Assembly: GCA_000722615.1 (NCBI GenBank) | Contig: JOKI01000018.1 | Location: 42,901-106,900 of the forward strand | Origin: Pseudorhizobium pelagicum | GTDB lineage: Bacteria > Pseudomonadota > Alphaproteobacteria > Rhizobiales > Rhizobiaceae | Direction: 5' to 3' | DNA: 64,000 nucleotides | In this document: positions 47,156-55,569 of the stretch, piece by piece | How positions within the stretch are numbered: the stretch's first letter is position 1 | Layout: the number at the start of each line of letters is the position of its first letter | The notes under the pieces: generated by a model | Database searches by the model: none | The model's input: only the letters and a program-made list of their open reading frames with translations | Told to the model about the DNA's origin: nothing | Translations under genes and position numbers: made by a program

Positions 47156-47204
47156 AAAGCGGACTTCATCCACCTGCGATGAAGTTGTCGAAGGAGTGCG
47201 TATC

Positions 47205-49184
47205 GTGGCAGTCTTGGATCAGATCACCGAAGAGATTTCCCATTTTGTGGGCTTCTTTCACCTCAGCCTGGAAGAGGCGAGACAGCGCGAGAGTTACAAC
47301 GACTTCTCGTTCAAGACGACATTGCACGGTGTCGATTCACGTCTGGTCGAGGAGGCGCCATTTGCAGCGCCGCACGCCCTCGACGACTATGATCCCATTT
47401 TGAATTATCGACCCGTTGCACCGATTTTCCCCGCGGCCCCCGCCTTCTATTTGCCGCCGGCGCTGTTGGACGTTGCGCCCGAGAACTTGCGCGTCGAGGT
47501 TTTCGCGCAGGAGGCGTCTCTGCGCACGCCGATGCCATTTCACACGGGAGGAAAGGCAACGGCGCCAGCACTTGAGCCGCCGGGGTCGCTCGCCACCTAT
47601 GCGCAGCAACACATCGTGTTGTCTGACAATGACGTCTTCTCGGTGGGTGGGCATGGCTTCAGCATCTCCGGCAATCCGGTAGCCTTGGCGGAGCTCCTGT
47701 CGATGGCGGAACCGGTCCTGGCGGTTTCACCGCTTGGCGAGCTTGAGGCACCCGGCTCTGCAGCCGAAATGATCGACCTGGTGGAGACCGTCGCAGAGAG
47801 CCTGGAACATCTGATCGATGGTGCCGGGTCCCATCAGGTCGCACAGGCTTCCACCCTCTCGGGAGTCTACGTCAACGGTGTTGCTGTCGAGCAGGCGCCG
47901 TCTCTTGAAGACTATCATTCCTTCGACGAGGGCGAGGACGACGGCGCCATTGTCGAGGCAGAGTGGGGCGGGGAGGGGAGCCAGCCGCCGCCGGCCTCAG
48001 TCACCATCACGATGGGCGACAACACGCTCGTCAACGACGTACTCGTCAAGAACCTGTGGACGGCCGCGAAGGTGACCGTCGTGCAAGGTGATCATGTGGA
48101 AGTGAATGCTGTCGTCCAGATCAACGCCGTTTGGGACACCGACAGCATCGGATCGACAGTCGCCGGCTGGGGCGCGTCGAACAGCGCCAATGATCTTTTC
48201 AATATCGCAAGTTTTGACCACGACGACAGTGCGGGATCACAACAGCTCGCGGGTGCCTCCAGGCCGGACCTCTATCCGTCCTATTGGAATGTTACGACCG
48301 TCACTGGCGATCTTATGATCGTCAATTGGATCGAACAGCTGATCTTCATGAGCGACGCCGACATGGGGATTGTTTCGGCATCAGGTGCCTACAGCACGAT
48401 CATCAGCGGCGACAATACCGCGGTCAACCACACCACGATCACCGAACTCGGGTTCGGGTACGACCTGATCATCATCGGCGGCTCTGTCTATGACGCCAAC
48501 ATCATCCAGCAAGTCAACGTGCTGTTCGATAACGACGCGGTCACCACCACCGATGGATTTGAAAGCGCCGAAGCGGGAACCGTGAGCGCCTCCGGCAACC
48601 TCCTGTGGAACCAGGCGAGCATCTACACGATTGGTGCCGCCGAACGGTTCGGCGAGTTGTCGGACGCCTACCGGGACGCCGTCGCCTCCCTCCAGAGCGG
48701 TAGCGCCAATCTCTCCGACGAGGTTCTTCACGATTCCGCCTTCGCCGGTCTTGCTGGCCTGCGCGTCCTTCACGTCCAGGGCGATTTCATTAACGTGCAA
48801 TACATAAAGCAAACCAGCATCATCGGCGACAATGACCAAATCCTGCTGGCGATGGACGCCCTGACGCCCAACAATGACGCGTCCTGGACGGTGCAAGCGG
48901 GCGGCAATACGCTCATCAACAATGCTGCCATCCTTGACCTGGACTCTTTCGGCAAGACCTATGTCGGCGGTGAACAATACTCCCAAGAGACATTGATCCA
49001 GGCGAATTTCATCTCGTCGCAGCCGGAGCTTGCCAGCCACGACCCCGGCACGCTGGCAACCGAAGCCGTCCTGTTTCTAGACGACACCATGCTTGAGGCT
49101 GATCCGGCGCCGGAGGGAGGCAGCTATTGGCCTGCTGATTCCGCAGGAGGTCAAGATGATGGCCTTCAGACATTGCTGGCCTAA
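47205..49184 (+). CDS. Large beta-repeat protein of the rhizobial type I secretion locus
   Basis: 659-residue protein. The GTG start at 47205 has AAGGAG at good spacing and begins VAVLDQITEEISHFVGFF; an ATG at 47106 has no ribosome site. The N-terminal 280 residues are acidic and Pro-rich. From about 280 there are around five degenerate repeats of the form GDNTLVND...VVQGDHVEVN...Q-x-N-x6-D, e.g. SGDNTAVNHTTI with NIIQQVNVLFDND, and VQGDFINVQYIKQTSIIGDND. The repeats look like a beta helix or roll with Asn/Asp ladders. No signal peptide is seen. I recall similar proteins beside type I exporters in rhizobia; secretion is inferred from context. Confidence 0.75.
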   Translation: MAVLDQITEEISHFVGFFHLSLEEARQRESYNDFSFKTTLHGVDSRLVEEAPFAAPHALDDYDPILNYRPVAPIFPAAPAFYLPPALLDVAPENLRVEVFAQEASLRTPMPFHTGGKATAPALEPPGSLATYAQQHIVLSDNDVFSVGGHGFSISGNPVALAELLSMAEPVLAVSPLGELEAPGSAAEMIDLVETVAESLEHLIDGAGSHQVAQASTLSGVYVNGVAVEQAPSLEDYHSFDEGEDDGAIVEAEWGGEGSQPPPASVTITMGDNTLVNDVLVKNLWTAAKVTVVQGDHVEVNAVVQINAVWDTDSIGSTVAGWGASNSANDLFNIASFDHDDSAGSQQLAGASRPDLYPSYWNVTTVTGDLMIVNWIEQLIFMSDADMGIVSASGAYSTIISGDNTAVNHTTITELGFGYDLIIIGGSVYDANIIQQVNVLFDNDAVTTTDGFESAEAGTVSASGNLLWNQASIYTIGAAERFGELSDAYRDAVASLQSGSANLSDEVLHDSAFAGLAGLRVLHVQGDFINVQYIKQTSIIGDNDQILLAMDALTPNNDASWTVQAGGNTLINNAAILDLDSFGKTYVGGEQYSQETLIQANFISSQPELASHDPGTLATEAVLFLDDTMLEADPAPEGGSYWPADSAGGQDDGLQTLLA

Positions 49185-49198
49185 CAGGAGAGTGCCAC

Positions 49199-51412
49199 GT
49201 GAATATGCGTCCAACCAACGCCTCGGCCAGTCCAGAAGCGATACTGCCTGGCCGGTTTGTCCTGACGCCTCCGGATCCGGAAATCGATCAGGCCTGCCGC
49301 AGGATCGAAGAGGCTGTGGAGGCCTGCGTTGAGGCGGCAGGACCCCACCCGCAGGATCTGCGGGAGAATACAGGGCAGGCGCAGGCAGGGGCTGTTGCAG
49401 AAGATGACGGGGATGCAATAGCCGAGTTGCTCGCGGTCGATTCCGCCGATCGTCGCGCGTTCCTGCCAGAGCTGGAAGACGAGCTGCAGCGAGCAGCAGA
49501 AGAGGAGCTTGCCGAAACAACTGCAAAGGCGCCTGAACCCGAAGTGGCCAAGACCGCAGAAGGGATCACGACCATAGACGGTGATTGTGGTCCGATCCTT
49601 GCCAAGGATAGTCGCGACAGCGGCGGCAAAGGGCAAGCGAGCGGCGGCGGTCGGGGTTCCGGCAATGGCGCAAACCCATTCCACCGGCGCCTTGGGCCCG
49701 ACGATTTTGATGCCAGCCTTAAGGCTGGGGTCAAGGCGGTACGGCACAATCTGGCAATTGTCATGCTGTTTACCGTCGCCAGCAATGTGCTTGTGCTGGC
49801 GATTCCGATCTACCTGTTTCAGATTTCCGACCGGGTCTTTACGAGCCGCTCCATCGAAACCCTGGTCATGCTGACTGTCATCATCGTTGGGGCTATCCTG
49901 TTGCAGGCGATGTTCGATGCCCTTCGGCGCTTCATCCTGATGCGGACGGCCGTCGAAGTTGCAGTGCAACTGGGCGCGCCGATCCTCAGCGCTGCGGCGC
50001 GCGCATCGCTGCATGGTTCGGGCCGCGAATACCAGACGCTGGGGGACCTTCAGCAGGTACGTTCATTTCTCGTGTCGCGCACGCTGCTGTCTTTCCTGGA
50101 CGCGCCCATCGCGCCGCTATTCGTGCTTGCGGTTTTCCTCATCCATACAGATCTCGGCTTCATCGTTGTCGGCACAGCGATCCTGTTGCTGATCTTCACC
50201 CAGATCAATCAACGCCTGACGGCAACACCGTTTTCCGAGGCCAACACGGCGCAGGTGAAGGCAAACCTCCATCTGGAATCGATGTCGCGGAACTCTCAAA
50301 TCATCAATGCGCTTGCGATGATCCCAGAAGCGGTGTGGATCTGGGGTCGCGATACCGCAACCTCACTTCGCGCACAGGTGATTGCCCAGGATCGCAACAT
50401 CGCCATTGCGGCTCTTTCCAAGGCGACCAGGCTGTTGACCCAGGTGGCGCTTCTGGGTTGGGGGGCGTTTCTGTCTTTGGAGGGAGAGCTCACGGGAGGG
50501 ATGGTGATTGCCGCCTCAATCATCGCCGGGCGCGCACTGGCGCCAATCGAAGGTGCTATCGAGGGCTGGAACCAGTATAGCCAGGCGCGCGCCGCTTACG
50601 GACGCATCAGTACGCTGTTGCGGTCCTCCCCGCTTGCCTTCGAGCGGTTGACGCTGCCCAAGCCGCAGGGTCGGCTTGACGTGGAGCGGCTTCTCTACGT
50701 GCCCCAAGGAACGAAGCGTGTCGTGCTCAACGGCCTGTCGTTTGCCCTGCAGCCGGGTGACTCTCTTGCGATCATCGGCAATTCCGGGGCCGGCAAGACG
50801 ACGCTGGGAAAGATGCTCGTCGGATCCATCCTCCCGACGTCCGGCAATGTGCGCCTTGACCTGATGGACCTGCGCAACTGGGATCCGCGGCAATTCGGCG
50901 AGAACATCGGCTACCTGCCGCAGGACGTGCAGCTCTTTCCCGGCACCATCAAGGCCAATATTGCCCGTATGCGCGAGGATGCCGATGACGAGGCCATCTA
51001 TCGCGCTGCGGTACTGGCCGACGTTCATGAGATGATCGCCAATCTGCCCCACGGCTATGAGACCATCGTCGCAGCCGACGGTGCTCCGCTGTCTGGTGGC
51101 CAGAAGCAGCGGGTGGCGCTGGCGCGGGCATTCTTCGGGGAACCGCGCTTTGTTGTCCTTGATGAACCCAATGCGAACCTGGACAGTGCCGGTGACGCCG
51201 CTTTGCTGCGTGCTCTCCGTCACGCCAAGGAGAGCGGCATTACGGTCGTCACGATCACACAACGCCCGTCCTTGCTGGCATGCGTCGACAAGGTTCTGCT
51301 TCTGGTCAACGGCACGGTGGCGCTGTTTGGCATGCGCACTGAAGTGATCAAGGCGCTGGAAGGTCGCGGCATTGCTGTCGATTCCGGTTCCTTCGGTCAC
51401 CAGCTACACTAG
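49199..51412 (+). CDS. Type I secretion ABC transporter, permease/ATPase (PrtD/HlyB-like)
   Basis: 737-residue inner-membrane exporter half-transporter. The first 170 or so residues are an acidic Glu/Ala-rich extension without C39-peptidase features. The TM domain begins LAIVMLFTVASNVLVLAIPIY and spans about six segments (DAPIAPLFVLAVFLIHTDLG, VALLGWGAFLSLEGEL). The ATPase domain has Walker A GNSGAGKTTLGKML, the Q-loop GYLPQDVQLF, signature LSGGQKQRVALARA, Walker B FVVLDEPNANLD and the H-loop region in TVVTITQRPS, where the usual His is Gln. The start is GTG with AGGAG upstream; ATG two codons later is also possible. It is 15 bp after the cargo gene and 12 bp before the adaptor gene. Confidence 0.92.
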   Translation: MNMRPTNASASPEAILPGRFVLTPPDPEIDQACRRIEEAVEACVEAAGPHPQDLRENTGQAQAGAVAEDDGDAIAELLAVDSADRRAFLPELEDELQRAAEEELAETTAKAPEPEVAKTAEGITTIDGDCGPILAKDSRDSGGKGQASGGGRGSGNGANPFHRRLGPDDFDASLKAGVKAVRHNLAIVMLFTVASNVLVLAIPIYLFQISDRVFTSRSIETLVMLTVIIVGAILLQAMFDALRRFILMRTAVEVAVQLGAPILSAAARASLHGSGREYQTLGDLQQVRSFLVSRTLLSFLDAPIAPLFVLAVFLIHTDLGFIVVGTAILLLIFTQINQRLTATPFSEANTAQVKANLHLESMSRNSQIINALAMIPEAVWIWGRDTATSLRAQVIAQDRNIAIAALSKATRLLTQVALLGWGAFLSLEGELTGGMVIAASIIAGRALAPIEGAIEGWNQYSQARAAYGRISTLLRSSPLAFERLTLPKPQGRLDVERLLYVPQGTKRVVLNGLSFALQPGDSLAIIGNSGAGKTTLGKMLVGSILPTSGNVRLDLMDLRNWDPRQFGENIGYLPQDVQLFPGTIKANIARMREDADDEAIYRAAVLADVHEMIANLPHGYETIVAADGAPLSGGQKQRVALARAFFGEPRFVVLDEPNANLDSAGDAALLRALRHAKESGITVVTITQRPSLLACVDKVLLLVNGTVALFGMRTEVIKALEGRGIAVDSGSFGHQLH

Positions 51413-51424
51413 GGGAGGGTGTTC

Positions 51425-52762
51425 ATGAACAAGGCGGTCCCATCAGACAATAATGACTGGTTTGCTGAGGTCCCACGCGCGATCGGAAAACAGACCGTGG
51501 TTGGGCTCGTGCTGATCGCCGTCTGCTTTGGCGGTTTCGGCACCTGGGCAGCAACAGCTCCGCTTGCCGCCGCCGTCATAGCACAGGGAAGCTTCGTCGC
51601 GACGGGGCGCAACAAGATCATCCAACACCTGGAGGGCGGGGTCATCAGCGAGATCCTCGTCAAGGAAGGCGACCGGGTCGAGCAAGGTCAGGCACTGGTG
51701 CGCCTGGACGAGACCGCAGCAAAGGCAAAAAGCCGCGAATTGTTCTTACGGCAGATGCGGCTGGAAGCAATTGCCGCACGGCTGGCGGCGCAATCGCAGG
51801 AACTTGCTCGCTATGAAGCGCCGCCGATCTTCGCGCAGGAGCGCGACGATGCCGACATCCAATCAATCCTGTTGAGCCAGCAGCTCAACTTCAAGGCGCA
51901 GCAGATCAAGCTCTCCGGGGAGCTGTCTCTTCTGGGCCAGAACGTCGAAGCGCTCAACTTCCGGGCCAGGGGCTATGCGCGCCAGCGAGATGCCTATCAA
52001 CAGCAGCTGGCCTTGCTGACGACGGAATACGAGAGCAAGGTACGCCTTCACAAGAAGGGTGTTATCCGCGCCAATGATCTGAAGGCTTTACAACGGGCAA
52101 TGGCCGACGCCGAAGGACAGATTGGGCGTCTTGAGGCCGAGGTTGCGGAAACGCAGGCCCAGATCATCAAGGGCAGACAGGAGATCGAGCGTGCCCATCA
52201 GCTGTACCGCGAAGATGCGCTCGATCGTTTGCAGGAGATCCAGGGGGAGCGCGATCAGGTACGCCAACAGCTTCGCCAAGCACAAAATGTTCTTGAACGG
52301 GCAATCATCTATGCTCCTGTGGCTGGAGTGGTCGTGCGCACGCATTATCACACCACCGGTGGCGTGATCGAAAGCGGCAAAGGGATCCTCGAAATCCTTC
52401 CCTCCGGTGTGCCGTTGATCATTGAAGCTCAGATTCCGCGCACTGCCATTGATCGGGTAAAGGACGGGCAGGCTGCTACTGTGCGGCTGATCTCGCTCAA
52501 CCAGCGCACGACACCGGTTCTCCGTGGCAACGTCATCTATGTTTCAGCGGATGCCCTGCAGGATACAGACAAGCAGTTGCGGCAGGACGTCTATGTGGCG
52601 CGCATCGACGTCACCTCTGACGAGCTGGCACGATTGAACGGGTTCAAGCCCACACCTGGAATGCCGGCAGAGGTCATGGTCCAAACGGATTCGCGGACCT
52701 TCCTGAGTTATCTCGCCAAGCCCATTACCGACAGCATGTCCCGCGCCTTCACGGAGCGGTGA
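51425..52762 (+). CDS. Type I secretion membrane-fusion protein (HlyD/PrtE family)
   Basis: 445-residue periplasmic adaptor that links the ABC exporter to a TolC-like outer-membrane channel. GGGGAGGG precedes the ATG. One TM helix near residue 27-45 (TVVGLVLIAVCFGGFGTWA) is followed by the lipoyl half-motif GSFVATGRNKIIQHLEGGVI, a long coiled-coil hairpin (about 95-290; Gln/Arg/Glu-rich), the second lipoyl half IIYAPVAGVVVRTHYHTTGGV, and the beta-barrel and membrane-proximal region with GMPAEVMVQTDSRTFLSYL near the C-terminus. No outer-membrane channel gene lies next to it, so a genomic TolC must be used. Confidence 0.93.
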   Translation: MNKAVPSDNNDWFAEVPRAIGKQTVVGLVLIAVCFGGFGTWAATAPLAAAVIAQGSFVATGRNKIIQHLEGGVISEILVKEGDRVEQGQALVRLDETAAKAKSRELFLRQMRLEAIAARLAAQSQELARYEAPPIFAQERDDADIQSILLSQQLNFKAQQIKLSGELSLLGQNVEALNFRARGYARQRDAYQQQLALLTTEYESKVRLHKKGVIRANDLKALQRAMADAEGQIGRLEAEVAETQAQIIKGRQEIERAHQLYREDALDRLQEIQGERDQVRQQLRQAQNVLERAIIYAPVAGVVVRTHYHTTGGVIESGKGILEILPSGVPLIIEAQIPRTAIDRVKDGQAATVRLISLNQRTTPVLRGNVIYVSADALQDTDKQLRQDVYVARIDVTSDELARLNGFKPTPGMPAEVMVQTDSRTFLSYLAKPITDSMSRAFTER

Positions 52763-52796
52763 GCGAGACCAAAACAAGCCGTAAGCCGACAAGCCA

Positions 52797-53120
52797 TCAA
52801 TGGACAGTTGGAGCAGACGCGTCCCATCGGCCTGCGTTTGCCGGACCGTTGTTCTTCAACCATTCAGCGATGATGTCCGCAGCCTCAAGGAGATAGATCT
52901 GGATCAGATCTCGCGGGAGTGACGCGACAGTCTTCGGCGAGGTCAGCAGCGTGATCAACTCGGCGCGGGTTGTATCGTCGGTCGAAGCGTCGAACGGATG
53001 GATATCTTGGATGAACCCGATGGCGCGCGTCAACAAAGCTGCCAGTTTTTTTTCCGAGACGCCGTCCAATGCCAAGGCAGTGCGCACCAGTTCCCAAATG
53101 AAATCGCTGGCGCCTGTCAT
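52797..53120 (-). CDS. Hypothetical protein, small helical
   Basis: 107-residue protein not recognised. AGGGGG lies 8 bp before its ATG, which supports translation. It is mostly predicted helical (FIWELVRTALAL, EKKLAALLTRAIGFIQDI, RAELITLLTSPKTVASL, RDLIQIYLLEAADIIAEWL) with no Cys and no membrane segment. It converges on the HlyD-type gene with a 34-bp gap and follows the broken XRE gene on the same strand. The clean reading frame sets it apart from the decayed neighbours. Confidence 0.55.
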   Translation of the reverse strand: MTGASDFIWELVRTALALDGVSEKKLAALLTRAIGFIQDIHPFDASTDDTTRAELITLLTSPKTVASLPRDLIQIYLLEAADIIAEWLKNNGPANAGRWDASAPTVH

Positions 53121-53232
53121 CGCGATACCCCCTGTTTTGATGGGATAGGGGCAGTTCTGTGATAGGAAGTCAACAGAGGATCACGTTGCCCCGGGTAGCC
53201 AAATCCAGACAAAGGCTTCTGTGGTGTCCGCC

Positions 53233-53540
53233 TTAGAAGTCATCATCAACCCCCTTCACCGCATGGCGGACGCTTTTGGGCAGCAGGGTGAGTTTTTCAT
53301 CTAGGCGAGATTTGGAATTTGTAGGGTTCGCTCGTCGTGGTCGAACAGACGCTGGCCAACGAGTGAGGTGACACCCAAGACGATGCCGATCTCGGAGGCT
53401 GGTGCGCCTTTTTCGATCCTGTATAAAGTCGTCCGGCTGATGCTGGCACGGTCAGCCAGTTCCTACGCCGTCGGGATGAACTTTCCGAGCATGGCGAGCG
53501 CCTGGCGCCTTTGTTCATTCAAGCGGACTTTCCTGTCCAT
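53233..53540 (-). pseudogene. XRE/HipB-like HTH regulator, disrupted
   Basis: Reading the minus strand from ATG 53540 gives MDRKVRLNEQRRQALAMLGK, then an in-frame TAG after FIPTA, then a good HTH segment ELADRASISRTTLYRIEKG and TSLVGQRLFDHDERTL. The frame then closes at 53301, but a shift of one frame continues with LDEKLTLLPKSVRHAVKGVDDDF and a TAA at 53233. That tail is the usual C-terminus of HipB-like XRE proteins. About eight residues expected between FIPTA and ELADRA are also missing. So there is at least one nonsense or deletion lesion and one frameshift. No hipA gene is adjacent. Confidence 0.75.
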
Positions 53541-53713
53541 TATTGTGAAGATTGTGTCACGGCTCAGAGACAGGAACGGAAGATGCATGTGGCGCTTAAA
53601 GTCGGTCACCAACGAGCTGTTGTATCCAGCTCCGCTGTCGGCGCAACCTGTGACAAGCGGAGATTTTCCGGCAGGGGCCGGAAGCGCTATACTGATGGAA
53701 GAGGAGACCGAAG

Positions 53714-53902
53714 ATGCTTTTGCGCAAATTGCACGAGAACCAGGAGGCCCTAAAGCAGATCGGCCGAGAAGCTCTCGTCGATAGCCGCCGCCTGGGCCTG
53801 CCGATCTCAGCCATGGATCTCGAGAACGAGGCCAAGGCCAATACCATGGATCGGGCCGCACGCGAGAAGGAGGAGCGCGCTCCCGCTGCTTTGAGGCAGT
53901 AA
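53714..53902 (+). CDS. Small antitoxin-like protein upstream of zeta-toxin remnant
   Basis: 62-residue, charged helical protein (MLLRKLHENQEALKQIGREAL, then RLGLPISAMDLEN). GAGGAG lies 8 bp before the ATG, and TATACT at 53688-53693 could be its -10 box. Its place 7 bp before a zeta-type P-loop fragment and its N-terminal GLPIS pattern suggest the small protein that commonly precedes chromosomal zeta-like toxins; this is inference and the C-terminal part does not match what I remember. It may be partly decayed. Confidence 0.4.
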   Translation: MLLRKLHENQEALKQIGREALVDSRRLGLPISAMDLENEAKANTMDRAAREKEERAPAALRQ

Positions 53903-53909
53903 CGACTTC

Positions 53910-54065
53910 ATGTCGGGTCCGTCTTGCGTGGTCCTCGCTAGGACAAATGGCTCCGGCAAATCTTCCTCGTATGCGAAGCTGAAGCTCGAAGGCGTCTGGA
54001 TCAAAGCTGGCGAGATGGCAAAAGCGCTCGCCTTTGGCCGATCGGGCCTCAGCACGCTTTTGTAG
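53910..54065 (+). pseudogene. Zeta-toxin/P-loop kinase N-terminal fragment
   Basis: 51-codon ORF with MSGPSCVVLARTNGSGKSS at its start. NGSGKSS is a P-loop of the zeta-toxin/UDP-sugar-kinase type (normally AGPNGSGKST), followed by YAKLKL and an AGEMAKAL segment like the family's xNADEIAxxL. The frame ends after about a quarter of the usual 190-280 residues, and no continuation was found in the next 340 bp. The cofactor-binding Asp of NADE is missing as well. It is therefore read as a truncated, probably dead toxin gene. Confidence 0.6.
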
Positions 54066-54409
54066 GCGCCAACAAACAGCCGATGCGTCGGCGACCATTG
54101 CTGTCTTGGGAACGATCGCGGAAACGATGGACCTTGAACCCGGCGCTCCTCTGGCACGACCATCTACTGGGCAACGAAACTCCTCCCAGGGAGCCTGATC
54201 GAAGGCGGCACTCCTCCTCCCAACAGCTATTCGCGTACTTTACCAGGCTGCCGCACCTCCTCCCGCGGCAGGCTTATTTTCGTTGGCAGTGTGAGTCGTT
54301 AGATCTGAGAATGAGCGATCAATAGCTCACATCTCTTCAGGACCTGTGAAACATGGTTGCAACGATCCGGAGGCATTTCCGCATCGGGAGTGATAGTGAC
54401 TGATGGGTT
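54066..54409. other. Intergenic, degraded region
   Basis: 344 bp with no convincing coding or structural feature. It may contain decayed remains of the zeta-type gene, but I could not recover homology in any frame. Confidence 0.4.
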
Positions 54410-54709
54410 TTAGTCACGCACCCATTCGAACTCCAGCTCCTCGCGGAATGCGAAGCGTATGAGGTGACGCACCACGACCTCCTCGAGCTGCGCCAGTTGT
54501 TCCGCTTCCGGCGCCGCGACCGTAATCTGGAGCTGCGGACCGACAGCGCGAAGGTGGCAGTCGCCGGACATCAGGCTGATCGTTCCGACCTGTTCGTCGA
54601 CGGTGACTGGGCGCTTGTGCGCGAAGTGCTTGCAGAGCTGCTGCAGGTATTTGCTGGCGTGTTCGGTCTGAATCTCGGCTGTGCTCTTGGCCAAAGCTTG
54701 CTCGCTCAT
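54410..54709 (-). CDS. DUF2218 domain protein
   Basis: 99-residue protein of the DUF2218 family. It starts MSEQALAKSTAEIQTEHASKY and shows the family pattern LCKHFAHKRPV (conserved HFxHK), GTISLMSGDCHLRA and a C-terminal VVRHLIRFAFREELEFEW. Function is unknown; family members commonly sit with siderophore or iron-uptake genes, as here, where it is the last gene on the strand of the iron ABC operon (101 bp after the ATPase gene). AGAGGA precedes the ATG. The His residues may bind metal, which is speculation. Confidence 0.85.
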   Translation of the reverse strand: MSEQALAKSTAEIQTEHASKYLQQLCKHFAHKRPVTVDEQVGTISLMSGDCHLRAVGPQLQITVAAPEAEQLAQLEEVVVRHLIRFAFREELEFEWVRD

Positions 54710-54810
54710 GTTTTCCTCTTAGTTTCGGCCGCCGCAAATGCGGGAGCCTTTCACTCTCGTTGTTGCAGGTTTGTCTATTGCGTCGGTTACATTTCCTCTT
54801 CCTCAGAACA

Positions 54811-55569
54811 TTATGCGTAGTACACAGCAATCCTATCCCCTCCGAGATCGTGGACCTCAAATGGGCAGCCGTAGGTCTGCTGGAGCGTGTCAGGACGGAT
54901 GATCTCCGAAGGCGGCCCCTGCAAGAAAAGCTTGCCATCGCGCATGACGATGATCTGATCGGAGTAGCAGGAGGCGAAGTTCACGTCATGCAGCACCACG
55001 ACGACGGTCTTGCCGAAGTCGCGGGCGGCATCGCGGAGAAGCTTCATCATGGCCACGGCATGGCGAATATCGAGATTGTTGAGTGGCTCATCGAACAGCA
55101 TGTAATCGGTATCCTGGCACAGCACCATTGCTACGAAGGCTCGCTGCCGTTGACCGCCCGAGAGTTCATCCAGGAACCTGCCGCCGAGATCTTCCAGGCC
55201 CAGATAGGCCAAAGCCTTGTTAATATGCTCCTGGTCTTGCGCAGTCGGACGGCCCTTGTTGTATGGATAGCGACCGAATGCCACGAGGTCACGAACAGTG
55301 AGCCGTGTCGTCATGTGGTTGTCCTGACGCAGGATCGAAAGACGTCGGGCAAGGACTTCCCCCGCCGTTCTGGCGACGTCCAGTCCATCGACCATCACCG
55401 TGCCTTTATCCGTTGGGATCAGCCGCGCAATGATCGACAGCAAAGTCGACTTGCCGGCGCCATTCGGTCCAATGATGGATGTGATACCGCCCCGTCGCAG
55501 CGTCAAAGTCACTGCGTCGACCACGACTGTGCTGTCGTAGGATTTGGTAATGTTGCGGATTTCGATCAT
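54811..55569 (-). CDS. Ferric-siderophore ABC transporter ATPase
   Basis: 252-residue ATPase of the FecE/FepC type for import of an iron chelate. Walker A GPNGAGKSTLLSII, Q-loop LRQDNH, signature LSGGQRQRAFVAMVL, Walker B YMLFDEPLNNLD and switch VVLHDVNFAS are all intact. The ATG overlaps the permease stop (ATGA). The protein looks most like the YclP/FatE/VctC branch that serves catecholate or mixed siderophores; this is a similarity judgement by eye. Confidence 0.93.
   Translation of the reverse strand: MIEIRNITKSYDSTVVVDAVTLTLRRGGITSIIGPNGAGKSTLLSIIARLIPTDKGTVMVDGLDVARTAGEVLARRLSILRQDNHMTTRLTVRDLVAFGRYPYNKGRPTAQDQEHINKALAYLGLEDLGGRFLDELSGGQRQRAFVAMVLCQDTDYMLFDEPLNNLDIRHAVAMMKLLRDAARDFGKTVVVVLHDVNFASCYSDQIIVMRDGKLFLQGPPSEIIRPDTLQQTYGCPFEVHDLGGDRIAVYYA

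Noticed and set aside
47106-47204. ATG at 47106 as the start of the beta-repeat cargo protein.
   Set aside because: No ribosome site there, and the hairpin region would be coding; GTG at 47205 has AAGGAG at ideal spacing.
13327-53155. TAGGGG(G) recurring in several intergenic regions (for example 13327, 27931, 36241, 43379, 53146) as a shared regulator site.
   Set aside because: A six-base string is expected a few times by chance in this much high-GC intergenic DNA, and distances to starts are inconsistent.
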